Below are positions 44,491 through 50,013 of a DNA stretch of 50,013 bases, one piece after another. A model generated the notes under the pieces. It worked only from the letters and a program-made list of their open reading frames with translations. It did not search any database and was not told the origin of the DNA. Origin of the DNA: Paracoccus marinaquae (GTDB lineage Bacteria > Pseudomonadota > Alphaproteobacteria > Rhodobacterales > Rhodobacteraceae); the NCBI RefSeq assembly GCF_018860165.1, contig NZ_JAHKNG010000027.1, positions 1-50,013 on the forward strand, given 5' to 3'. A program made the position numbers and the translations under genes. Numbering within the stretch: the stretch's first letter is position 1; each line of letters starts with the position of its first letter.

Positions 44491-45408
44491 TCAGCGAATG
44501 CCCTGGGCGGACAGTTCGACCACCTGCGCGGCCTTGTCCTGAGTGATCAGGTTCGGCCCCGAGGGCACGTCGCCGCCCGGCATCAGCCCGTATTTGGCAT
44601 GCAGCGCCAGGAAGTTCACCGGCAGATAGCCCTGCAGGAACTGCTGCTGGTCGATGGCGAAGGCGGCACGTCCGTCGGCCACCGCCTCGAGAAAGCCCGC
44701 CGACATGTCGAAGGTGGCGATCAGCACGCCCTCGCGGCCGACTGCGGCGGCGGCTTCGACCGAGGGTTCGCCGACCAGCGTGGCGTTCAGGCCCAGGACC
44801 GCGTTGACATCGGGATCGGCCTCAAGTGCCGCGCGCACCTTGGACTGCACCTCGGTCGGATCGGCCTGGGTCGGGATCACCTCGACCGGGTTGCCGAACC
44901 CCTCGGCAAAGCCCGCGCAACGCTGGTCCAGCGCGACATTGCCGACCTCCTGGTTGACGCAGATGCCCTTGGTGCCGCCCAGTTCGGCCAGTTTCCTGCC
45001 GGCAGCGACGCCCGCATCGTATTCCGACTGGCCGACATGCAGCAGGATGCCCAGATCGGCGGCCACATCACCGCCCGAATTCATCGAGATGACCGGGATG
45101 CCGGCCTCGATGGCGCGCTGGATCGAGGGCCCGAGCGCATCGGGATCTGGGATCGAGACGACCAGCCCGTCGGGTTCCTGGTTCACGGCGGCGTCGATCA
45201 GTTGGCTCATCTGGACCATGTCAAAGGTCTCGGGCGAGCGGAATTCGACATTGGCGCCGCTGTCCTCGCCGGCCTTGGCCGCGCCGTTCTTGACCACCGA
45301 CCAGAACGGGTCGTTGGCCTGACCATGGGCCACGACAACGATGTCCTGCGCCAGAGACGGGGCCGCAAGGGCCATGGTCATGGCAGTAGCTGCAAGCAAG
45401 AATTTCAT
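44491..45408 (-). CDS. Periplasmic sugar/inositol-binding protein
   Basis: A 305-residue periplasmic binding protein of the ribose/LacI-like fold (type I). The signal peptide ends near residue 20 (APSLA). Typical segments are HGQANDPFWSVVKNGA, PDGLVVSIPDPDALG, INMN-like PVISMNSGGD and DPDVNAVLGLN. It would deliver myo-inositol or a related cyclitol to the permease; ligand specificity is inferred from the operon. Start ATG 45408 follows GGGAGGAAAAAC. It lies third in the operon. Confidence 0.86.
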   Translation of the reverse strand: MKFLLAATAMTMALAAPSLAQDIVVVAHGQANDPFWSVVKNGAAKAGEDSGANVEFRSPETFDMVQMSQLIDAAVNQEPDGLVVSIPDPDALGPSIQRAIEAGIPVISMNSGGDVAADLGILLHVGQSEYDAGVAAGRKLAELGGTKGICVNQEVGNVALDQRCAGFAEGFGNPVEVIPTQADPTEVQSKVRAALEADPDVNAVLGLNATLVGEPSVEAAAAVGREGVLIATFDMSAGFLEAVADGRAAFAIDQQQFLQGYLPVNFLALHAKYGLMPGGDVPSGPNLITQDKAAQVVELSAQGIR

Positions 45409-45487
45409 GTTTTTCCTCCCATTCGTGGTTATTCGGGCGCCTCCCCGGCACCCTGCTCATCCGGCGCGGATGGCGCCGGATGCATTC

Positions 45488-46312
45488 TCAGCCGCCCAAT
45501 GCCCGGATCGCGCGGACCGAGCGTGACAGGATATCCTCCAGCCTGTCACGGAAACCCTCGCCCTTGTCCGTGTTGAACGGGTCGGGGCCGGGCGCGGCGG
45601 GTTCGATGATGATCGGGCCATCATAGCCGATTCGGTCCAGCGCGGCGAACTGTGCCGCGAAATCGGTATGCCCGTCGCCGATCGCGCCACGGTTGGAATC
45701 GGCGGCATGATAAAGCCCGATCCGGTCCCCGCCCCGGTCGAGGGCGGCGGCGGGATCGGCCTCCTCTATATTCATGTGATAGGCGTCGGGCAGCAGCGAC
45801 AGGTTCGGCGCGCCGACGCGATCCAGAAGCGCCAGCCCCTCGGCCACGGTCCGCACCTGATGGCTTTCATAGCGGTTGAGGATCTCGAACACGACCGGCA
45901 GCCCGGCCCGTTCGGCAGCCGCACAGATGCGGCGCGTGCTGTCCGCCAGATGCGCGTCCTCGTCGGCCTGATCGCTGATGGGCCGGATCCGCTGCACCAG
46001 CCCGTGGCAGGAGATTCGCGGCAGGCCCGGGGGCTGGCCGAGACGCCCGGCCCAGACGATCAGGCGTTCGTAATATTCCACCGCCTGATCGCGGATCGCC
46101 CGATCAGGATGCGAGATATCGGCGTCGCCGGGCGTGATCGAAAAGATCGCAAGCCCGTGGTCGGCGAAGATGCGGCCAGCCTGTTCCGGGTCGATCCCGT
46201 CGATATCGCCGTGCAGTTCAACCCCGTCGAGACCGGCCCGGCTGACGCGGGCGGCGATGGCGGGCAGTTCCTCGCCCCCGAAGATCCATGTGCAGCAACC
46301 CGTCTGGCGCAT
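45488..46312 (-). CDS. Sugar phosphate isomerase/epimerase-like TIM-barrel protein (IolI/IolE superfamily)
   Basis: A 274-residue xylose-isomerase-like TIM barrel. Metal-site residues are suggested by LDGVELHGD, VVFEILNRYESHQ, LLPDAYHMNIEEAD, HAADSNRGAIGDGHTD and IIIEPA. In an inositol operon the likely role is inosose isomerase (IolI) or epimerase on a ring or keto-sugar intermediate; this is by context, not proven. The start at ATG 46312 lies two bases after the iolG stop; a frame extending further upstream overlaps iolG and is not used. Confidence 0.8.
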   Translation of the reverse strand: MRQTGCCTWIFGGEELPAIAARVSRAGLDGVELHGDIDGIDPEQAGRIFADHGLAIFSITPGDADISHPDRAIRDQAVEYYERLIVWAGRLGQPPGLPRISCHGLVQRIRPISDQADEDAHLADSTRRICAAAERAGLPVVFEILNRYESHQVRTVAEGLALLDRVGAPNLSLLPDAYHMNIEEADPAAALDRGGDRIGLYHAADSNRGAIGDGHTDFAAQFAALDRIGYDGPIIIEPAAPGPDPFNTDKGEGFRDRLEDILSRSVRAIRALGG

Positions 46313-46314
46313 GC

Positions 46315-47322
46315 TCAGGCCCCCAGCATGTCGGGCGTCACCGCCACAGTCGCGCCGGTCGCGGCCGAGCGCGTCGCGGCCTCGGCGCAGGCCAGCGCGG
46401 CCACCCCCTCGCCGAGGGTCACCGGCATCCTGGCCCCGGACCTCAGCGCATCGATGAAGGCGGTCCATTCGATTTCATAGGCCCGCATGTAGCGTTCGAG
46501 GAAGAAATAGACCGGCTTCGCGGCGCTTGCGCCCTCGGCGGTGATCTTCTCGACGGTGTTTTCCAGCACGTTCCTGGCCGACAGAAGCCCTTTCGAGCCC
46601 AGAAGCTCGATCCGCTGGTCATAGCCATAGCCGGCGCGGCGCGAATTCTTGATGACGCAGATGCGCCCGTCGTCCCATTGCAGCGTGACGACGGCGGTAT
46701 CGACATCGCCGGCCTCGCCGATGGCGGGATCGACGATGGAACTGCCGGCGGCCGTGACCCGCGACGGGGCGCCGCCGAAGATCCAGCAGGCCATGTCGAA
46801 ATCATGGATCATCATGTCGCGGAACAGCCCGCCCGAGACCCGGATATAGCTGACCGGCGGCGGCGCCGGATCGAAGGAGGTGATCGACAGCAGTTCACCC
46901 TTGCCGATCTCGCCCCGGTCGAAAGCCGCCTTGAGCGCGGCGAATTGCGGATCGAAACGGCGATTGAAGCCGATCATCACCGGCCGGCCGGTCGTGGCGA
47001 CGTTCCTCAGCGCGGTCAGAGCGCGATCCAGCGACAGATCGACGGGCTTTTCGCACAGCACCGCCTTGCCGGCGGCGGTGGCACGCTCGATCAGGTCGGA
47101 ATGGGTGTCGGTCGAGGTCGCGATCAGGACGGCGTCGATGCCGTCATCGACAAGGATCTCATCGATCGAGCGGACCTCGGCGCCGAAATCGGCGGCAAGC
47201 TTCTGCGCCGCCTCGGGGACCGCGTCGGCGACGGCGATCAGCCGGCTGTCCCCATTTGCGGCAATGGATCTGGCGTGGACCTGACCGATCCGGCCAGCAC
47301 CCAACAGCGCAACCCTCAGCAT
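46315..47322 (-). CDS. iolG: Inositol 2-dehydrogenase
   Basis: Oxidises myo-inositol to scyllo-inosose with NAD+, the first step of the pathway. The 335-residue Gfo/Idh/MocA protein has the Rossmann motif GAGRIGQVHA (8-17), the conserved EKP with K92, and D169 and H173 in GGLFRDMMIHDFDMACW, the catalytic set of IolG. Start ATG 47322 follows GAGGGAGGG. It heads the operon and is divergent from the LacI-family regulator; both share the operator region 47323-47459. Confidence 0.92.
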   Translation of the reverse strand: MLRVALLGAGRIGQVHARSIAANGDSRLIAVADAVPEAAQKLAADFGAEVRSIDEILVDDGIDAVLIATSTDTHSDLIERATAAGKAVLCEKPVDLSLDRALTALRNVATTGRPVMIGFNRRFDPQFAALKAAFDRGEIGKGELLSITSFDPAPPPVSYIRVSGGLFRDMMIHDFDMACWIFGGAPSRVTAAGSSIVDPAIGEAGDVDTAVVTLQWDDGRICVIKNSRRAGYGYDQRIELLGSKGLLSARNVLENTVEKITAEGASAAKPVYFFLERYMRAYEIEWTAFIDALRSGARMPVTLGEGVAALACAEAATRSAATGATVAVTPDMLGA

Positions 47323-47379
47323 CCTGCACCCTCCCTCGAATCGCCACAGGCCTGTTGTTAGCGCCGATACTTACTCTGC

Positions 47380-47395
47380 TTGCACGCGCGTGCAA
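47380..47395. promoter_or_regulatory. Perfect palindromic operator-like site (LacI type), site 1
   Basis: TTGCACGCGCGTGCAA is a perfect 16-base palindrome with the central CG of LacI-family operators. It lies 58 bases before the iolG start and 65 before the regulator start. Confidence 0.7.
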
Positions 47396-47403
47396 TAATT
47401 ATT

Positions 47404-47419
47404 TTGCTCACGCGTGCAA
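47404..47419. promoter_or_regulatory. Second operator-like site, site 2
   Basis: TTGCTCACGCGTGCAA shares the intact half GCGTGCAA with site 1; the other half has two changes. The centres are 24 bases apart, with an all-AT 8-base spacer between, so both sites lie on nearly the same side of the helix. Confidence 0.6.
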
Positions 47420-47459
47420 ATTTCTTTGCGGGCCGGATCCGGGCGGGTTAGGGTGAGGT

Positions 47460-48470
47460 ATGAACGACATGCCAGACAACGCGGCGCCGGGTCCGGTGGT
47501 GACCGCCGACCATGTGGCCGAGGCAGCGGGGGTTTCACGCTGGACGGTCGCGCGGGCCTTCAAGCAGGATGCCTCGATCTCGCCCAGAAGCCGCGAGAAG
47601 GTGATGGCGGCGGCCAAGAAGCTGGGCTATGCGCCCGATCTTCTGGCCGCCTCGCTGGCCTCGGACCGGTCGCATCTGGTGGCGCTGGTCACCAATGACT
47701 TCAACAACCCCCACAAGCTGGTCCTGCTGGAGCGGCTGACCCGGATCCTGTGGTCGCATGGCTGGGGCACGCTGCTGGTCAACATGTCGGAAAGCGAGGA
47801 TGCCTCGGCCGCGCTGCTGGCCGCCAGCCAGAGGCGGGTGGACGCCGCGGTGATGATCGGAACGCGCTTCGACGACCGGGTGCTGGATACGGCGCTTGGC
47901 GCGCGGCGGGTGAAGAAGCTGGTGGTCTTTGCCCGCTACAGCAGCAACCCGAACACGCTGACCATCTCGTGCGACGACCGGCTGGCGATGCGCGAGATCG
48001 CCGACCATCTGCTGAAAAAGGGCTACCTGCGCCCGGCCTTCATCGCCGGGCCGGACACCCAGTCGGCCAAGCTGCACCGGCTGGACAGTTTCCTCGGTTA
48101 CTGGGCGCAACGGACCGGCACCGCCGTCCGGGCACAGCATGCCCGGCGCTATGATTTCAACGCCGCGATCGAGACGGTGAACGCGCTGCTGGACAGCGAG
48201 CCGGCCGATCAGCTGCCGGATGTGCTGGTATGCGAGAACGACATCCTCGCCATCGGTGCCACCGAGGCCCTGCGCCACCGGCCGGGCGGTCCGCAGCGCA
48301 TCGCCGTCACCGGCTTCGACGACATCCCGCTGGCCGCCGCCCCGTCCTATCACCTGACCACCTATCGCCAGCCCATCACCGCCATGTGCGAAAATCTGCT
48401 GGACGTGCTGGCGGGGCCGCAGAAGGAGGACGTATTCCTGCCCGGCAAGCTGATCGAACGCGGCACCTGA
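47460..48470 (+). CDS. LacI-family regulator of the iol operon
   Basis: A 336-residue LacI/GalR-family repressor. The N-terminal helix-turn-helix is TADHVAEAAGVSRWTVARAF (about 15-34), then the hinge KKLGYAPDLLAASLASDRS, and a periplasmic-binding-like effector domain with VALVTNDFNNPHK, DDRLAMREIADHLLKKGY and VTGFDDIPLAAAP. It is likely to repress the divergent iol operon and itself in the absence of an inositol catabolite, using the two palindromes upstream. Start ATG 47460 follows AGGGTGAGG. It converges with phnM. Confidence 0.87.
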   Translation: MNDMPDNAAPGPVVTADHVAEAAGVSRWTVARAFKQDASISPRSREKVMAAAKKLGYAPDLLAASLASDRSHLVALVTNDFNNPHKLVLLERLTRILWSHGWGTLLVNMSESEDASAALLAASQRRVDAAVMIGTRFDDRVLDTALGARRVKKLVVFARYSSNPNTLTISCDDRLAMREIADHLLKKGYLRPAFIAGPDTQSAKLHRLDSFLGYWAQRTGTAVRAQHARRYDFNAAIETVNALLDSEPADQLPDVLVCENDILAIGATEALRHRPGGPQRIAVTGFDDIPLAAAPSYHLTTYRQPITAMCENLLDVLAGPQKEDVFLPGKLIERGT

Positions 48471-48513
48471 GCCTGTCGGGCAGGCACCGGGACATTCCGG
48501 CCGGCGCCGACGC

Positions 48514-49644
48514 CTAACCGACCTGCCGCCCCCCGACCCAGACGCCGGTCAGCCGCGCGGTCCGGTCCAGGTCGGCCAGCCGGATCAGATCGGCGCGCAG
48601 GCCGAACTCGATCCGGCCGCGATCGGTCAGGCCGGTGGCGCGCGCGGGCGCATCGGTGACGGTGGCGATGGCGCGCGGCAGGTCGCCCCAGATCCGGGCC
48701 AGCTGGCAGGCGCCCAGAAGCAGGCTCGAGGGCACATAATCCGAAGAAATGATGTCCAGAAGCCCCGCCTCGGCCAGATCCCTGGCCGCGACATTGCCGG
48801 AATGCGACCCGCCCCGGATCAGGTTCGGCCCGCCCACCATCACCGCGATGCCGTGGTCGTGGCAGGCGCGGGCGGCCTCGGGCGTGGTCGGGAATTCGGC
48901 CAGCCGGGCGCCATGGCCCGCGCTGGTGGCGACATGGTCTTGGGTGGTGTCGTCATGGCTGGCCAGCACCGCGCCGATGCGCCGGGCGGCGGCGACGGCG
49001 CCGGCCTCATGCACCTCGCCATATTTCTGGCGCAGGCCCAGCAGGCGGTCGACATGGGCCTTGAACTGCGCGTCCGACAGGCCGTGCTTGCCCTGATGAT
49101 ACTGCGCCAGCTTGGACAGGTCACGGAACTGCCGCTGGCCGGGCGTGTGATCCATCAGGCTCAGCAGCCGCACCCGGTCGGTGTCGTCGAACTCGTCCAG
49201 TTCCTCCAGCAGCGATTCCGAGCATGTCTCGGCCCGCAGATGGATGAAATGGCTGATCCGGGTCCGCCCCGCCGCCGTCAGCGCATTGATTTCCGAGGCG
49301 ATGGCGCGGGCATAGCGTTCATTCTCGACCGCCTTGCCGGACAGCACGCCGACCCTGAGCGCGTCGAAGACGGTGGTGATCCCGGCCGAGGCCAGTTCCC
49401 CGTCATGGGCGAGGATCGCGGCGGAATGCGGCCAGTCGACGCCGGGCCGCGGCTGGATATGACGCTCGAGATTGTCGGTATGCAGCTCGATCAGCCCCGG
49501 CGCGACATGCGCACCGGCGCAGTCGATGGCGCCTTCGGGCACCGCGCCGCCCTCGGTGATCGCAGCGATCAGGCCATCCTCCACATGGATGGCGCCGCGC
49601 AGGACGCGATCGGGCAGGATCAGTTCGGCATTGGCCAGGATCAT
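48514..49644 (-). CDS. phnM: Alpha-D-ribose 1-methylphosphonate 5-triphosphate diphosphatase
   Basis: An amidohydrolase-fold enzyme of the C-P lyase pathway that removes pyrophosphate from the ribose triphosphate intermediate. The 376-residue protein has the metal motif IELHTDNLERH, ASHDDTT, and GGPNLIRGGSHSGNVAA with SSDYVPSSLL, all typical of PhnM. Start ATG 49644 overlaps the phnN stop as ATGA, so translation is coupled. Since the upstream gene is broken by an IS, expression may depend on outward transcription from the element. The rest of the phn genes would lie beyond the right edge, if present. Confidence 0.92.
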   Translation of the reverse strand: MILANAELILPDRVLRGAIHVEDGLIAAITEGGAVPEGAIDCAGAHVAPGLIELHTDNLERHIQPRPGVDWPHSAAILAHDGELASAGITTVFDALRVGVLSGKAVENERYARAIASEINALTAAGRTRISHFIHLRAETCSESLLEELDEFDDTDRVRLLSLMDHTPGQRQFRDLSKLAQYHQGKHGLSDAQFKAHVDRLLGLRQKYGEVHEAGAVAAARRIGAVLASHDDTTQDHVATSAGHGARLAEFPTTPEAARACHDHGIAVMVGGPNLIRGGSHSGNVAARDLAEAGLLDIISSDYVPSSLLLGACQLARIWGDLPRAIATVTDAPARATGLTDRGRIEFGLRADLIRLADLDRTARLTGVWVGGRQVG

Positions 49645-49793
49645 GGGGCAGCAACCTCGGTCAGGGCGGTCAGGAAGGCGGCGCAGGCCGTCTCCAGATC
49701 GCCGGAATTGTCGACATGGGCAAGCTTCAGGGCGCCGGGCCGAAAGGCGGGTTCGCGGGCGATGCGCGCGGCGATGCCATCGGCCGTTTCGCG
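49641..49793 (-). pseudogene. phnN: 3' remnant of ribose 1,5-bisphosphate phosphokinase, cut by an IS
   Basis: The last 50 codons (RETADGIAARIAREPA onward, ending TEVAAP) match the C-terminus of PhnN, the ATP-dependent kinase that makes PRPP at the end of the C-P lyase route; the VDNSGDLETACAAFLTAL segment is diagnostic. Resemblance stops after the arginine codon at 49793-49791, exactly where the IS5-like end begins. The missing N-terminal 130 or so codons, with the Walker A site, are either beyond the element or lost. It overlaps phnM by four bases. Confidence 0.75.
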
Positions 49794-50013
49794 GGGCGCT
49801 GTTGCGCAAAATCTGGTTTTGGATTCATCCGGTGCATCCAGCGTGATAGCTGGGTCACATGAGCAGACCGATACCTCCGACCTGCAAGACCAGGAACTGG
49901 CGGTCCTATACCGAAGCGCTGAAGCGCCGGGGTTCGCTGACGATCTGGTTCGACCCCGAGATGATGTGGGAGGCCAAGCCGACCGGCAAGCGCGGCCGAC
50001 AGCCTGCATACAG
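49794..50013 (+). mobile_element. IS5-family insertion sequence, left end (runs off right edge)
   Basis: The element appears to begin near GGGCGCTGTTGCGCAAAAT, which resembles IS5-family terminal repeats, about 65 bases before its transposase start. It splits phnN. Its other end and any target duplication are outside the window. Confidence 0.7.
49859..50013 (+). CDS. IS5-family transposase, N-terminal part (partial)
   Basis: The frame opens at ATG 49859 and stays open to the window end, giving 51 complete codons. RNWRSYTEALKRRGSLTIWF, then DPEMMWEAKPTGKRGRQPAY, is characteristic of IS5-family transposases before their DDE domain. Nothing indicates inactivation in the part visible. Many members of this family use a frameshift or a single frame; which applies cannot be seen here. 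Expression from this strand runs opposite to phnN and phnM. Confidence 0.85.
   Translation, partial: MSRPIPPTCKTRNWRSYTEALKRRGSLTIWFDPEMMWEAKPTGKRGRQPAY

Noticed and set aside
47380..47419. CRISPR-like or IS terminal repeats in the iol intergenic region
   Set aside because: Only two palindromic sites with operator geometry; no spacer array and no adjoining transposase.

Overview
The window is GC-rich with dense, often overlapping genes. Gene content and order (rimP-nusA-ylxR-infB, secA divergent from a parvulin-argJ-mutT run, a hemH/comF/grxC neighbourhood, an hslO-led operon) point to an alphaproteobacterium of the Rhodobacteraceae, probably Paracoccus or a close relative. This is inferred from protein resemblance and gene order, not from a database search. 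I found no rRNA, tRNA or CRISPR array.

Layout: (1) 1-434 holds two tandem, diverged 5' ends of IS110-family elements, one apparently inserted into the other. (2) 474-12080 is housekeeping: mogA, a small lipoprotein, divergent argG/ilvA, a receiver-phosphatase fusion whose receiver has lost its key residues, a Nudix gene, and a tightly overlapped operon hslO - CoA-type Nudix - cca - ABC exporter - 23S rRNA methyltransferase-like gene. (3) 12144-15858 is an envelope-facing group: a lipoprotein L,D-transpeptidase, a CAP-domain lipoprotein, a Tat-exported L,D-transpeptidase and an exported sulfatase. (4) 15934-23156 holds hemH with a degenerate BioC/NDUFAF5-like gene, comF, grxC, a nitrilase-fold amidase, a MarR regulator, ubiG, a prolyl aminopeptidase and a GT61-like glycosyltransferase. 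(5) 23207-28917 is the rimP-nusA-ylxR-infB transcription/translation operon, with a terminator-like hairpin in its leader. (6) 29063-35472 holds mutT, argJ, a periplasmic parvulin, secA and fmt.

(7) 35584-48470 is a complete-looking myo-inositol catabolic and uptake cluster. Ten genes run on the minus strand in the order iolG, sugar isomerase, ABC binding protein, permease, ATPase, Gfo/Idh oxidoreductase, iolC fused to a DUF2090 aldolase-like domain, iolD, iolE, iolB. A LacI-family regulator diverges from iolG, and two palindromic operator-like sites lie between them. The products would import inositol, oxidise it (IolG), dehydrate it (IolE), hydrolyse the ring (IolD), isomerise (IolB), phosphorylate and cleave (IolC fusion). 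iolA is not in the window.

(8) 48514-50013 holds phnM and the 3' end of phnN from a C-P lyase pathway; phnN is cut by an IS5-family element that runs off the right edge. The most unusual points are the phnN disruption, the paired iol operators, the candidate attenuator before rimP, the inverted repeat over the hslO promoter, the receiver-dead phosphatase, and a repeat hairpin that encodes the end of iolC.
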